Part shown: positions 8,045 to 17,200 of the stretch, piece after piece | Layout: each line of letters starts with the position of its first letter | Numbering within the stretch: the stretch's first letter is position 1 | Assembly (NCBI GenBank): GCA_964529005.1 | Contig: CAZGUH010000036.1 | Location: 1 to 39,397 of the forward strand | Source of the DNA: CAZGUH01 sp964529005 | GTDB lineage: Bacteria; Actinomycetota; Acidimicrobiia; Acidimicrobiales; Ilumatobacteraceae | Direction of reading: 5' to 3' | DNA: 39,397 nucleotides | Notes under the pieces: model-generated | What the model saw: only the letters and a program-made list of their open reading frames with translations | Database searches by the model: none | What the model was told of the DNA's origin: nothing | Made by a program: the position numbers and the translations under genes

Positions 8045-9846
8045 CCCCTCGGGCGGTCCCGATCGGCGACTACGGGCTCATCGGTGACACCCGCACCGCT
8101 GCGCTCGTCGCTCCTTCGGGCGCCATCGACTGGATGTGCCTGCCACGGTTCGACGGTCCTCCGATCTTCGCCCGGCTGCTCGGTGGAACGGAGGCCGGCC
8201 ACTTCACGCTCGCCCCCACGGCCGGCCACCCGCCCTCGGAGCGACGCTACCGAGAGTCCACGACGACGCTGGAGACGACGTGGTCCCTGCCGGAGGGCGA
8301 GGTGACCGTCGCGGACTCGATGGTCGGCGAGATCACAGGTCGCCTCCTGCCGGGAACGCTGCTCGTCCGCCGGGTCACGGCACGCGGCGCGCCGATCCCC
8401 GTCACCGTTCATCTCGCGCCGCGCTTCGGCTACGAACGCGCTCTGCCGACACGCATACGCCGGCCCGCCGGCGCGCTCGTCATCGAACACCGCGACGTGG
8501 CCGTCGCCATCACCACGGATGCCGCGGTTTCGATGAGCGTCGACACCGACGTGTCCTTCGTCGTCGACCCATCCCGGCCGGTCACGGTGGCGGTGTCGGC
8601 GGCACACCGCGGACCCGCGGTCCTCGTTCCGCCGCACATCGCTGCGGCGGAGGCCGAGCGCGACGAAGCGGGCTGGCGACGCTGGGCCGACAGCATCGAG
8701 TGCAACTCCGCCCGTCGCGCCGACGTCGTGCGCAGCCTGCTGACGATGCAGCTGTTGACCTACTCGCCGTCCGGCGCGCCGGTGGCCGCGCCCACCACGT
8801 CGCTGCCCGAGAAGATCGGCGGTTCGCGCAACTGGGACTACCGCTACGCGTGGCCCCGAGACGCGTCGATCGGCATCGCCGCTTTCCTCGCGTTCGGCAA
8901 ACATCGGGAGGCCGATTCGTTTCTGGCCTGGCTGCGCCACGCCAGCCGCACGTCGCGGCCCCGGCTGCCCGCGCTGCTCACGCTCGACGGACGCCCCGGT
9001 CCCTCCGAGGCGCAGATCGAACACTGGCCGGGGTATGCCGACAGCCGCCCCGTCCGCGTGGGAAACGGCGCCTCCGCCCAGCACCAGCTGGATGGCTACG
9101 GATGGGTCCTCGACGCCACATGGCTGCTGGCGGACGTCCGTGGCGGGCTCGACCCGGAGACCTGGCGGATGGCGCGAGCGTTCGCCGATCACGTCGCCGG
9201 CACGTGGAGCCAACCGGACTCCGGCATCTGGGAGCGTCGCGACGCGCCGCGCCATCACGTGCACTCCAAACTCATGGCGTGGCTCGGCCTGGACCGCGCG
9301 GCTCGCGTCGCCGAGCAACGTGGTGGCCGCGCGGCTCGGCGCGCCGCCGCATGGCGCGCGGCGCGCGATCACGTCGGCACGGACGTCCAATGCCACGGCT
9401 TCGACGTCGAACGTGGCGCCTACACGGCGGCCTACGGGAGCCGCGACCTCGACGCCGCCGTCCTGATCCTGCCGCTCGTCGGTGTCGAGCCCCCGGGGTC
9501 ACCCCGCGTCACGAGCACCATCGAGGCGATCCCCCGTGAGCTGTCCGCCGGCGGCCCGTTGCTCTACCGCTATCTCGACGACGACGGGCTGCCCGGCGGA
9601 GAGGGGGCCTTCCTGCCGTGTTCTTTCTGGCTGGTGCAGGCGCTGGCCCGGATCGGCCGCGCCGACGAGGCGGCCGTCCTGCTCGACGAGCTCGTCGAAC
9701 TCGGGGGACCGCTCGGCCTCTACCCCGAGGAGATCGATCCGACCACGCGCCGGCATCTCGGCAACTACCCGCAAGCTCTGACGCACGCGGCGATGCTGCA
9801 AGCCGCGTTGGCGGTGGACGACGCAACGGAGAGCCACCACGCCTGA
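8041..9846 (+). CDS. Glycoside hydrolase family 15 (glucoamylase/trehalase-type)
   Basis: 601 residues with the layout of bacterial GH15 enzymes: an N-terminal beta-sandwich opening VPIGDYGLIGDTRTAALVAPSG, then an (alpha/alpha)6 barrel entered at GGSRNWDYRYAWPRDAS. The catalytic pair is visible: the general acid Glu398 in DSGIWERRDAPRHH and the general base in LYPEEIDPTTRRHLGNYPQALTHAA (Glu563/Glu564). GH15 enzymes remove glucose from alpha-glucans; in actinobacteria close relatives hydrolyse trehalose. The start at 8041 fits the family N-terminus and the ATGA overlap with the membrane protein gene; the same frame is open from 7582, but that is antisense-free read-through. No signal peptide, so cytoplasmic. 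Substrate (maltodextrin or trehalose) is undecided. Confidence 0.93.
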   Translation: MTPRAVPIGDYGLIGDTRTAALVAPSGAIDWMCLPRFDGPPIFARLLGGTEAGHFTLAPTAGHPPSERRYRESTTTLETTWSLPEGEVTVADSMVGEITGRLLPGTLLVRRVTARGAPIPVTVHLAPRFGYERALPTRIRRPAGALVIEHRDVAVAITTDAAVSMSVDTDVSFVVDPSRPVTVAVSAAHRGPAVLVPPHIAAAEAERDEAGWRRWADSIECNSARRADVVRSLLTMQLLTYSPSGAPVAAPTTSLPEKIGGSRNWDYRYAWPRDASIGIAAFLAFGKHREADSFLAWLRHASRTSRPRLPALLTLDGRPGPSEAQIEHWPGYADSRPVRVGNGASAQHQLDGYGWVLDATWLLADVRGGLDPETWRMARAFADHVAGTWSQPDSGIWERRDAPRHHVHSKLMAWLGLDRAARVAEQRGGRAARRAAAWRAARDHVGTDVQCHGFDVERGAYTAAYGSRDLDAAVLILPLVGVEPPGSPRVTSTIEAIPRELSAGGPLLYRYLDDDGLPGGEGAFLPCSFWLVQALARIGRADEAAVLLDELVELGGPLGLYPEEIDPTTRRHLGNYPQALTHAAMLQAALAVDDATESHHA

Positions 9847-9942
9847 CCGCTCGGCACACGGCTCGATCTGGCGGATCTACGCTCGCGCGGAACGGCCCGC
9901 GCGTGGCCCGCGGGGCCGATCGGGTTCGCGCAGGGGCGGTCG

Positions 9943-12012
9943 ATGATGACCGACGTGTCGACTCCGCAAGAGATCGCAACCTTCTGCCCGTTGTGCGTGT
10001 CGCGGTGTGGCGATCACCGCCCATCCGGATCGGCTGCGGTACCCGATGATGCGGACCAATCCGAAGGGTTCGACCGATCCCGGGTGGCAGCGCATCACCT
10101 GGGACGTCGCCCTCGACATCGTCGCCCACCGCCTCGCGGGCGTCGCCCGCGACCACGGTCCGGAGTCGGTCGTGTTCAGCTCGGCGTCACCGTCGACGTC
10201 CGCGATGGTCGACTGCGTCGACTGGATCCAGCGGTTGCAGCGTGCGTTCGGGAGTCCCAACTTCATGGTCTCGATGGAACTGTGCGGCTGGCGGCGATAC
10301 CTCGCCTCGTCGTACACGTTCGGGGCGCCGGTGCCGGGCCAGTTCATGCCCGACCTGGAGCGGGCCGGCTGCATCCTGTTCTGGGGCTACAAACCGGCGG
10401 TATCGCGTGTGGCCCACGCCACCGCGACGCGAGCAGCGCTGCAACGTGGCGCACAGCTCATCGTGGTCGATCCCCGGCGCGCGGGCCTGGCCACGAAGGC
10501 AGACCCGTGGTTGCGAGTCCGTCCGGGAACGGACGCGGCCCTTGCACTGGCGATCGTCGACATGATGATCGAACGCGGCTGGTACGACGAGCCGTTCGTG
10601 CGCCGCTGGACGAACGGTCCCCTGCTCGTCCGCGACGACACGGGGCGCTTCGTGCGCGCCGGCGATCTGTCCGCAGGGCACTCGAACCACTTCGTCGCAT
10701 GGGACCGGATCGCCGATGCCCCGGTCGTGATCGATCCCGCGGCCGGAGGCGCCGACGTCGAGGACCACGACCGGCTGGCGCTGACGGGAACGATGCAGCT
10801 TCCGGCGCCGGATGGGACGGTGTCGTGCCGACCGGCGTTCGACGTGCTCGCCGAGCGGTGCCGGATCGGCCCGACGGTTGCCGAGGACATCACCGGTGTG
10901 CCGGCCGCGGACATCGTCCGGGCCGCGCGGATCGTCTGGGAGCACCGTCCCGTCGCGTTCTACGCCTGGAGCGGTCTCGAACAGCACAGCAGCACGACCC
11001 AGATGGTCCGGGCGCTCGACGTGCTGTACGCGTTGACGGGCTGCTTGGACGCTCCCGGTGGCAACGGTCGTTCACCCCCGTGCCGACGAACCCCGTCACC
11101 GGCGCCGAGCTGCTCGATCCGTCGCAACGGGCGAAGGCGATCGGCGTCACGGAGCGGCCACTGGGCCCGGCCCGATTCGAGTTCGTCACCGGCGAAGACT
11201 TCTACACCGCGGTGCTCGAAGGGCGGCCGTACCGGCCCCGTGCTCTCGTGAGCTTCGGGTCGAACATGCTGATGGCCCACGGCGACAGCGCCCGCGGACG
11301 GGCGGCGCTGCAATCTCTGGACTTTCACGTCCACCTCGATCTCTTCATGAGCCCGACCGCCGAACAGGCCGACATCGAGCGCGTTTGATCGAGCAGTTGC
11401 GCGCCCAGCCGGCGGGCGTCCGCCTGCCGCTCGAAACCAGCCACCGCAAGAACGCCATGGCGGGAGGGCACGGCACCCCCACCGGTTTCGCCACGCCCAC
11501 CGGGCGGATCGAGCTCTACGTCGAAGCCTTCCACGACATCGGCCAGCCCCCGGTGCCGGCGTTCAGCGAACCGGCGATCAGCCACCGATCACGCCCCGAC
11601 CTGGCCGACCGGTTCCCGCTCGTGCTGACGTGCGCCAAGTCGTTGCACTTCTGCGAGAGCCAGCACCGCCATGTCGCCGCGCTGCGCCGCCAGGTTCCCG
11701 ATCCCGAGGCTGAGGTGCACTCCGAGGCGGCCGCGGCGCGCGGCATCGCCGAGGGCGACTGGATCGAGATCAGGACGCCGAAGGGCAGCGTTTCGGGCGC
11801 GCGCCGCCTTCAACGACTCGCTGCCATCGAACGTCGTGAGCGGCCAGCACGGCTGGTTCGCACCGTGCGACGAACTCGGTCTTCCGGGCTCACCGCCGTT
11901 CGGGCCCGGCAGCGCGAACCTCAACCTGGTGCTCAGCCATGCTCCGAGCGACCGGGTGAGCGGGAGCTCGCCGCTCCGTGCCCAGATGTGCGAGATCGCC
12001 CCGATCGCCTGA
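9943..12012 (+). pseudogene. Molybdopterin-dependent oxidoreductase, broken by two deletions and two frameshifts
   Basis: Consecutive pieces of one COG0243-type molybdoprotein occur in different frames. Frame 1 starts at 9943 with TFCPLCVSRCG, the first three Fe-S cysteines. Near 10010 it jumps to another frame at HPDRLRYPMMRTNPKG, omitting the segment that normally carries the fourth cysteine. That frame runs through SMELCGWRRYLA and DPRRAGLATKADPW to LDAPGGN, where one missing base near 11065 restores the first frame (FTPVPTNPVTGAELL). It stops at 11386 after SPTAEQADI and resumes out of frame at LIEQLRAQPAGVRLPL, skipping what I estimate as 60-80 codons. A one-base insertion in a GGG near 11791 shifts to AAFNDSLPSNVVSGQHGWF, ending at 12012. 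No functional product is likely. Confidence 0.85.
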
Positions 12013-12044
12013 GGTCGCGCCTGCGTCCATCAGGTGTGGCGCGC

Positions 12045-13772
12045 TCAGCTGGCGGCTGCTCCGGCGGTCGAGCGCCGTTGGACGTGCAGGCGCGCGTGCG
12101 CGACAGCGTCGGCGAGGTTGTCGAACACATGCCGCTGGTGTGCGAGCCGGTCGATCGTTCCCACCGCGCGCATCGTGCGGAGATGTTCGGGCCGCGCACC
12201 CTTGATGAGGACGGTGATGCCGCGGTGCTCGAGCTCGCCGACGATCTCCGCCAGCGCGTGCGCGCCGGTGGCGTCGAGAACCTGCACGTCGGGCAGCCGC
12301 AGGATGACGACGTCGACGTCGGTGACGGCGGTCAGCTCGGTCAGGAAGCGCTGAGCGGCGCCGAAGAACAGCGCCCCGTCGAGACGGTAGGTCAGGATGT
12401 GGCTGTTCAGGGGCGGCGCAGCCGGGTCGTCGACGTCGCCGTCGTCGGCTTCGGCGCGGACCGGTTCGACGGTCGCCGCGGCGGAGCGCGCGACATGGCG
12501 CAGCGCGAGGAACGCAGCCGCAGCCACGCCGACTTCGACCGCGAGGATCAGATCGAACGCGAGCGTCACAGCTGCGGTGACGACCAGCACCACAGCGTCG
12601 CTGCGAGTGGCTCCGAGCACAGCACGCACGTTGTGCGGTTCCACCATCCGCACCGCGGTGACCATCAGCACGCCGGCGAGCGCGGCGAGCGGGATCCTCG
12701 ACACCACCGGGCCGCCGACGTACACGACGCCGACGAGCACGAGCGCGTGGACGGCCGCGGCGACGCGCGTGCGCGCCCCCGCACGCACGTTCACCGCCGT
12801 GCGGGCGATGGCGCCGGTGGCGGGCATGCCGCCGAACAGCGGCGAGGCGAGGTTGGCGAGCCCCTGCCCGAACAGCTCACGGTCCGGATCGTGACGCTGC
12901 CCGCGAGCCATCCCGTCGGCGACCTTCGCCGAGAGGAGGCTCTCGATCGCCGCGAGAGCAGCGACGGCGAACGCTGCGCCGAAGAGCTCGCTGATCGTCG
13001 AGATCGAAGCCGACGGCAGCCGTGGCGCGGGCAACGAGGACGGCAGCTCTCCGATGCGCGCCACGTCCGCGCTCGTCGCCTGCGCGAGGACGGTTGCGAT
13101 CACGACGGCGATCAACGACGCCGGCAGCGCGCGGTGCAGCCGCGGCACGACCACCATCACCGCCGCGACCACGGCCGCGATGCCGAGTGCGGCGATCGCC
13201 CCGTCGCCGCCCAACGCGTCGCGCACCGCTTGGAACGCGACGGAGGCGGTGTTCTCGCCCTCGGGCTTCGCAACACCGAGGGCGGAGGGCGCCTGTTGCA
13301 GGAAGATGATGCACGCGATGCCGACCGTGAAGCCTTCGATGACGGGCCACGGGATGTACGCCAGGAACCGGCCGACGCGCGCGACAGCCGACACGACCAC
13401 GAGCAGACCGGCCATGATTCCGACGAGGAAGACGGCGTCCGTGCCGTGACGGGCCACGACGGGCACGAGGACGACGGTCATCGCGCCCGTCGGTCCCGAC
13501 ACCTGCACCTGCGACCCGCCGAACAGCGCGGCGATCAACCCCGCGACGATGGCGGTGATGAGACCCGCCTGCGCGCCCAGCCCCGTCGTGATGCCGAACG
13601 CGAGCGCAAGCGGCAGGGCCACGACGCCGACGGTGATGCCAGCGATCAGGTCGGTGCGCCACGAGGACCGCAGGCCCGCATAGTCGGTCCGCCGCGGCAT
13701 CAGCCGCACGATGTTGGCGACGGGTCTCAGCCGTTTCGACGGCGAGGCGACCGCCGCCGGCGCGGCGCTCAT
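12045..13772 (-). CDS. SulP-family inorganic anion transporter with STAS domain
   Basis: 575 residues. Residues about 30-420 form the many-spanning SulP transport domain: DLIAGITVGVVALPLALAFGI (first helix), the LFGGSQVQVSGPTGAMTVV half-helix region of the substrate site, and VIEGFTVGIACIIFLQQAP. Residues about 455-560 are a cytoplasmic STAS domain with LRLPDVQVLDATGAHALAEIV. SulP proteins carry sulfate, bicarbonate, chloride or dicarboxylates by symport or exchange; the anion cannot be read here. Its ATG overlaps the ArsR stop (ATGA, 13769-13772), so translation is coupled to the regulator. The 3' end lies 32 bases from the end of the convergent pseudogene. Confidence 0.92.
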   Translation of the reverse strand: MSAAPAAVASPSKRLRPVANIVRLMPRRTDYAGLRSSWRTDLIAGITVGVVALPLALAFGITTGLGAQAGLITAIVAGLIAALFGGSQVQVSGPTGAMTVVLVPVVARHGTDAVFLVGIMAGLLVVVSAVARVGRFLAYIPWPVIEGFTVGIACIIFLQQAPSALGVAKPEGENTASVAFQAVRDALGGDGAIAALGIAAVVAAVMVVVPRLHRALPASLIAVVIATVLAQATSADVARIGELPSSLPAPRLPSASISTISELFGAAFAVAALAAIESLLSAKVADGMARGQRHDPDRELFGQGLANLASPLFGGMPATGAIARTAVNVRAGARTRVAAAVHALVLVGVVYVGGPVVSRIPLAALAGVLMVTAVRMVEPHNVRAVLGATRSDAVVLVVTAAVTLAFDLILAVEVGVAAAAFLALRHVARSAAATVEPVRAEADDGDVDDPAAPPLNSHILTYRLDGALFFGAAQRFLTELTAVTDVDVVILRLPDVQVLDATGAHALAEIVGELEHRGITVLIKGARPEHLRTMRAVGTIDRLAHQRHVFDNLADAVAHARLHVQRRSTAGAAAS

Positions 13773-14155
13773 CGTCCGCTCACGGCAGTGCGCAGGTCGG
13801 CGAGGAGGTCGCGCGTCTCGCTGAGCGAGCTGAGCAGGAAGCGTTTGGCGACGAGGAGCAGGTCGGCCACCAGCGGGTCCTTCAGCGCGTAGATCACCGA
13901 CGACCCCTCCTTGCGCGTGGTGACCAGACCAGCGCGTCGCAGCACCCCGAGCTGCTGTGACAGGTGGGACGACTCGATCCCCACGAGCGGCTGAAGATCG
14001 CCGACCGACCGCTCCCCTTCCGCCAAGACCTCGAGCGCCCGAATCCGCGCCGGATGGCCGAGCGCCTTGAACATGTCCGCCTTCACCTCGGACAGCGGCA
14101 CGCTCGATCCCGACGCAGCTGCCTTGTCCTGACGTCTCTCGCCGCGCCGGGTCAT
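13769..14155 (-). CDS. ArsR-family transcriptional regulator, cysteine-free
   Basis: 128 residues with an ArsR winged helix: MFKALGHPARIRALEVLAEGERSVGDLQPLVGIESSHLSQQLGVLRRAGLVTTRKEGSSVIYAL (about 28-91), followed by a C-terminal dimerisation helix. The protein contains no cysteine, so it cannot use the thiolate metal sites of classical ArsR/SmtB sensors. It is the first gene of a two-gene unit with the SulP transporter (4-bp overlap), and ArsR-SulP pairs are common in actinobacteria, so it probably controls that transporter. A dyad-rich segment at 14215-14234 is a candidate operator. Ligand unknown. Confidence 0.9.
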   Translation of the reverse strand: MTRRGERRQDKAAASGSSVPLSEVKADMFKALGHPARIRALEVLAEGERSVGDLQPLVGIESSHLSQQLGVLRRAGLVTTRKEGSSVIYALKDPLVADLLLVAKRFLLSSLSETRDLLADLRTAVSGR

Positions 14156-14214
14156 CCGGTCGGTTCCCGCGGCGGCACCGGCGTCATCTGCGTTCTGTGC
14201 ATGCCGATGACCTT

Positions 14215-14234
14215 ACAACGTTGTCAGGTGACAA
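14215..14234. promoter_or_regulatory. Two overlapping palindromes upstream of arsR, candidate operator
   Basis: ACAACGTTGT (14215-14224) is a perfect 10-bp palindrome, and TTGTCA-GG-TGACAA (14221-14234) is a perfect 6-bp inverted repeat sharing four bases with it. The segment lies 60-79 bases upstream of the arsR start and just downstream of the COG2345 regulator gene. It is AT-richer than its surroundings. The size suits a winged-helix dimer site; control of the arsR-sulP unit is inferred. Confidence 0.45.
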
Positions 14235-14293
14235 TCCGATCCGATGACGAAGGCTGCGCGACGACCGGATCGCGTGCCGGAACGAAGCTCAGG

Positions 14294-15001
14294 TCAGGCT
14301 GCGCTGCACAGCTTCACGCAGCACTGTCCCGGCTCCGGCTCGAGCCGAGGCACGAGCTCGTCGTCGTTCAGACTGACGGCGCTGCGCATGCCTTCGAGGA
14401 GCCGGAGGTTCATCCCGCACACCAGCTCGGTGTGACCTCGAGCGAGCTCGTGGAACGGGCAGTTCGCCAACACCACGTCGCGGCCCACGATCTTGGGTTC
14501 GAAGCCGTGCTCGCGCAGCGCCTCCACGATCAGCTCACGCTGTCGTGCCCGGCCAGCACGCCGGGGCGCCGCGCCGACGGCTGCTTCGCCGACGCGGCGG
14601 CCGAACTCGAACGCTGCCCGCCCGAGCTCCGTCGACGCGGCGTCGCCGGTTTGCTGCGAGCGCTCGATCGCCTCCGCGAGCAGGCGCCCTGCGAGGTCGT
14701 AGGTCCGCGGCGGCAACGACACGGCGATCTGGCGCGTGGAGCGCCGATAGAGCTTCGCAGGACGCCCCGCGCCCGGCCCCGAGATGCCGCTCAGCCGCCG
14801 GAACTCGACCTCCAGCAAGCCTTCCTCGGTGAGCTTGTCGAGGTGGAACGCAGCGAGCGACCGCTGCACGCCGACCGCGGCAGCTGCCTGATCCCTGCTG
14901 ACGGCGTCGTCATTGCGCGCCACGAACCCGTAGAGGGCTCGCCGGACGGGGTCCTTCAGGGATGCCACGCTGGCGAGCTGGCGTTCGAAGTCTGCGTTCA
15001 T
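14294..15001 (-). CDS. COG2345/SufR-like winged-helix regulator with C-terminal Cys cluster
   Basis: 235 residues. The N-terminal 85 residues form a winged helix (DPVRRALYGFVARNDDAVSRDQAAAAVGVQRSLAAFHLDKLTEEGLLE, then the GRPAKLYRR wing). The C-terminal part carries Cys181 in NCPFHELARGH, Cys195 in ELVCGMN and Cys227-Cys228 in GQCCVKL. That is the pattern of COG2345 regulators, related to SufR, whose cysteines can hold a labile Fe-S cluster. A redox- or iron-sensing role is therefore likely but not shown. It lies 85 bases downstream of the DoxX gene in the same direction with no promoter that I can see between them, so it is probably co-transcribed and may act on the inverted repeat ahead of doxX. 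No convincing ribosome-binding site precedes the ATG. Confidence 0.85.
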   Translation of the reverse strand: MNADFERQLASVASLKDPVRRALYGFVARNDDAVSRDQAAAAVGVQRSLAAFHLDKLTEEGLLEVEFRRLSGISGPGAGRPAKLYRRSTRQIAVSLPPRTYDLAGRLLAEAIERSQQTGDAASTELGRAAFEFGRRVGEAAVGAAPRRAGRARQRELIVEALREHGFEPKIVGRDVVLANCPFHELARGHTELVCGMNLRLLEGMRSAVSLNDDELVPRLEPEPGQCCVKLCSAA

Positions 15002-15086
15002 GCACGGAGCTTATGAACCGTGTGGAGCAGGGGACCTTGCCACTGGCGGCGGGCGCCGCGGCGTGCAGCCGCCGCCAGCGGCGATC

Positions 15087-15524
15087 TCATGCCGGCCGGG
15101 CGTCCATCGCGCTCGCCAGCCGCGCGAGCGTCAGGGCGCCGAGCAGCAGACCGAAATCACGCAGCGCGATGTCGTAGTAGTCAGCCTGGAGCAACAGGTT
15201 GACGATGATCCCGCCCAGCCAGGCGGCGACGAGGTAGCCACCGATGCGAGGCCGAAGGGCGACGACCAGGCCGGCGACGATCTCCACGACGCCGACGGCC
15301 AGCATGGCAGCGCGGGCGCTGCCCGGGAACAGGTCGTCGATCTCAGGGGCGAGGTACACCTTCCAGTCCACGAGCCAATCGAGGAACTTGTCCACGCCGA
15401 ACGCGATCGGCGCGACGATGAAACCCACCCGCAACAGGGTGTAGGCCTGCACGATCGGGTCTCGCCAGGACTCCGAGCGCGACCGTGGCGCCGTGCCGGC
15501 GATGGAAGCGGTTGCTGACGTCAT
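15087..15524 (-). CDS. DoxX-like membrane protein
   Basis: 145 residues, four predicted membrane helices at about 27-45, 70-90, 92-112 and 119-138. The pattern LLRVGFIVAPIAFGVDKFLDWLVDW and MLAVGVVEIVAGLVVALRPRIGGYLVAAWL is typical of the DoxX/SURF4-like family. DoxX was first seen as a subunit of thiosulfate:quinone oxidoreductase, but most members are of unknown function, some linked to oxidative stress. GAGGAGGG lies 6 bases before the ATG. A promoter with overlapping operator sits directly upstream and a Cys-rich regulator directly downstream, so expression is probably redox-controlled. Confidence 0.88.
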   Translation of the reverse strand: MTSATASIAGTAPRSRSESWRDPIVQAYTLLRVGFIVAPIAFGVDKFLDWLVDWKVYLAPEIDDLFPGSARAAMLAVGVVEIVAGLVVALRPRIGGYLVAAWLGGIIVNLLLQADYYDIALRDFGLLLGALTLARLASAMDARPA

Positions 15525-15535
15525 CGAACCCTCCT

Positions 15536-15561
15536 CTATAACGAGTCAGGTTCTGTTATAG
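15536..15561. promoter_or_regulatory. Operator-like inverted repeat CTATAAC-N12-GTTATAG at the doxX promoter
   Basis: Perfect 7-bp arms at 15536-15542 and 15555-15561, 26 bp overall. The upstream arm contains the whole -10 hexamer and the other arm abuts the ribosome-binding site, spanning the expected transcription start. A bound dimer would block RNA polymerase. The natural candidate is the COG2345-type regulator encoded two genes along in the same transcript, giving negative autoregulation. Confidence 0.6.
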
Positions 15562-15583
15562 ACCTCCGTCGCAATTTCGTCAA
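15555..15583 (-). promoter_or_regulatory. Sigma-70-type promoter of doxX and regulator gene
   Basis: On the minus strand TTGACG (15578-15583) and TATAAC (15555-15560) are exactly 17 bases apart, the best promoter match I found in the window. Transcription would start near 15548, giving a leader of about 24 bases that contains the GAGGAGGG ribosome-binding site of doxX. Confidence 0.7.
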
Positions 15584-15634
15584 CGGCCGTTGCCTTTAGA
15601 GAGGCGCGCTCGCGGCAACCCAGGACTCCGCAGC

Positions 15635-17059
15635 TCAGGCGAGATGCACGACGACCGTCTTGGTGGCTGTGTAGGTGTCGAGGGCCTCGTACCCCTTTTC
15701 GCGGCCATACCCCGATCTTCTGAACCCCCCAAACGGAAGTTCGACCCCACCGCCAGCTCCGTAGGCATTCACATAGAGCTGCCCGGCATCCACATCGGCA
15801 GCGATGCGGTGAGCTCGAGCGAGATCCCGCGTCCACACTGCGCCGAGCAAGGCGTAATCGGTTCCGTTGGCGAGGGCGATCGCTTCGTCTTCGTCATCGA
15901 ACGACGTCACGACCAATACCGGACCGAAGACCTCCTCTTGCGCGATGCGCGACGTGGGGGCTACACCGTCGATCACCGTGGGTGCGTAATACGCTCCGTC
16001 CACGATGCCGTCGGGTTCGGGGGCGAACCCGCCACACAGGATCTCGCCCTCCGCCGCGTCGACGTAGGAAGCGACCCGCGCCTGCTGGGCGCGAGAGATC
16101 AGCGGGCCGACGTCGCGATCAGCAGGCCCCGGACCGATCGTCGCCGCCGACATCAGCTGAACGACACGGCTGACCAACTCGTCGTGCACGTCCGCATGCA
16201 CCAGGAGGCGCGATCCCGCGGAACACGTTTGGCCGGCATTCTGAAGGATTCCCTTCGCGATCGCGGAAGCGGCCCGCTCCAGGTTGGCGTCGGGGAACAC
16301 CAACTGCGCCGACTTTCCGCCCAGCTCCAGCACGACGGGCGCGACGCGTGCCGCAGCCGCCGTGGCGACCAGGATTCCCACCTCGTTGGAACCGACGAAG
16401 CCGAGATGGTCGACGTCGGGGTGCGCTGCGAGCAGGGCGCCCGCCTCCGGACCGAGACCCGGCACGACGTTGAGAGCGCCATCCGGCAATCCCGCGCGCA
16501 CGGCGAGCTCGGCGATCATCAGCGCTGACCGTGGGGTTTCGTCTGCAGGCTTTACGACACAGCAGTTGCCGGTCGCCAGAGCAGGCGCAACGCCGCGCGC
16601 GAGGAGTTGCATCGGGTAGTTCCAGGCGACGATGTGCCCCGTCACGCCGTACGGCTCACGGCGTGTGTAGACATGGAGGTCGGGACGCAGCGGGATGCTG
16701 ACCCCGTAGTACGACTCGATCGCGCGCGCGTAGAACTCGAAGTACCGGGCGCACACGTCGGCATCGGCGCGCGCCTGCGAGATCGGCTTGCCCGTGTCCT
16801 CGCATTCGACCATCGCCAGAGCATCCCGGCTCGACGCGATCAGGTCCGCGAGCCGATGCAGCGCCGCGGACCTCGTCTGGGGGGTCTCGCGTCGCCATGA
16901 CGGCAAAGCCGTGCGGGCAGCGGCCACAGCACGGCTCACTTCGTCATGGCCGCTCCTCGCAACGGGTCCGAGGAGCTGGCCGGTGGAGGGATCGACGTTG
17001 TCATAGGTGTCGCTGGTCTCGACGAAGACGCCGTCGATAAAGGCGCAGGCGAACGACAT
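15635..17059 (-). CDS. NAD(P)-dependent aldehyde dehydrogenase
   Basis: 474 residues, full-length member of the ALDH superfamily, of the betaine/aminoaldehyde or benzaldehyde-dehydrogenase style. Key residues visible: Asn147 in VAWNYPMQ, Lys170 in CCVVKPADETP, the coenzyme motif GSNEVG (223-228), Glu245 in LELGGKSAQL and the catalytic Cys279 in NAGQTCSAGSRL. It oxidises an aldehyde to the acid in the cytoplasm; the substrate cannot be read from the sequence. The frame is open to 17107, but GAGGAG before the ATG at 17059 and the family N-terminus fix the start. It is divergent from a CoA-transferase gene 141 bases away, which may activate the acid it makes. Confidence 0.92.
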   Translation of the reverse strand: MSFACAFIDGVFVETSDTYDNVDPSTGQLLGPVARSGHDEVSRAVAAARTALPSWRRETPQTRSAALHRLADLIASSRDALAMVECEDTGKPISQARADADVCARYFEFYARAIESYYGVSIPLRPDLHVYTRREPYGVTGHIVAWNYPMQLLARGVAPALATGNCCVVKPADETPRSALMIAELAVRAGLPDGALNVVPGLGPEAGALLAAHPDVDHLGFVGSNEVGILVATAAAARVAPVVLELGGKSAQLVFPDANLERAASAIAKGILQNAGQTCSAGSRLLVHADVHDELVSRVVQLMSAATIGPGPADRDVGPLISRAQQARVASYVDAAEGEILCGGFAPEPDGIVDGAYYAPTVIDGVAPTSRIAQEEVFGPVLVVTSFDDEDEAIALANGTDYALLGAVWTRDLARAHRIAADVDAGQLYVNAYGAGGGVELPFGGFRRSGYGREKGYEALDTYTATKTVVVHLA

Positions 17060-17200
17060 GAGAACTCCTCGCTGCCGGCGCACCGTGCGTCGGCGTGCGC
17101 GAGCCAACGGTAGGGCGCAGCGGCTCGAGGGCGACGCGACAGGTGACCGATGTGTCCGCAGGTCGATTCAACGCGTGTCCGTTGCAAGGAACCACGGGCG

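Noticed and set aside
9893..9918. GC-rich hairpin after the GH15 gene as a terminator
   Set aside because: The arms pair only with a bulged base and no T tract follows; in this composition such a dyad is not strong evidence.
11058..13892. A 944-codon open frame on the plus strand
   Set aside because: It runs from the broken molybdoprotein into the antisense of the SulP transporter. Only its 11388-11790 part encodes recognisable protein (molybdoprotein fragment); the rest is Arg/Asp/His-rich nonsense opposite a clear membrane transporter.
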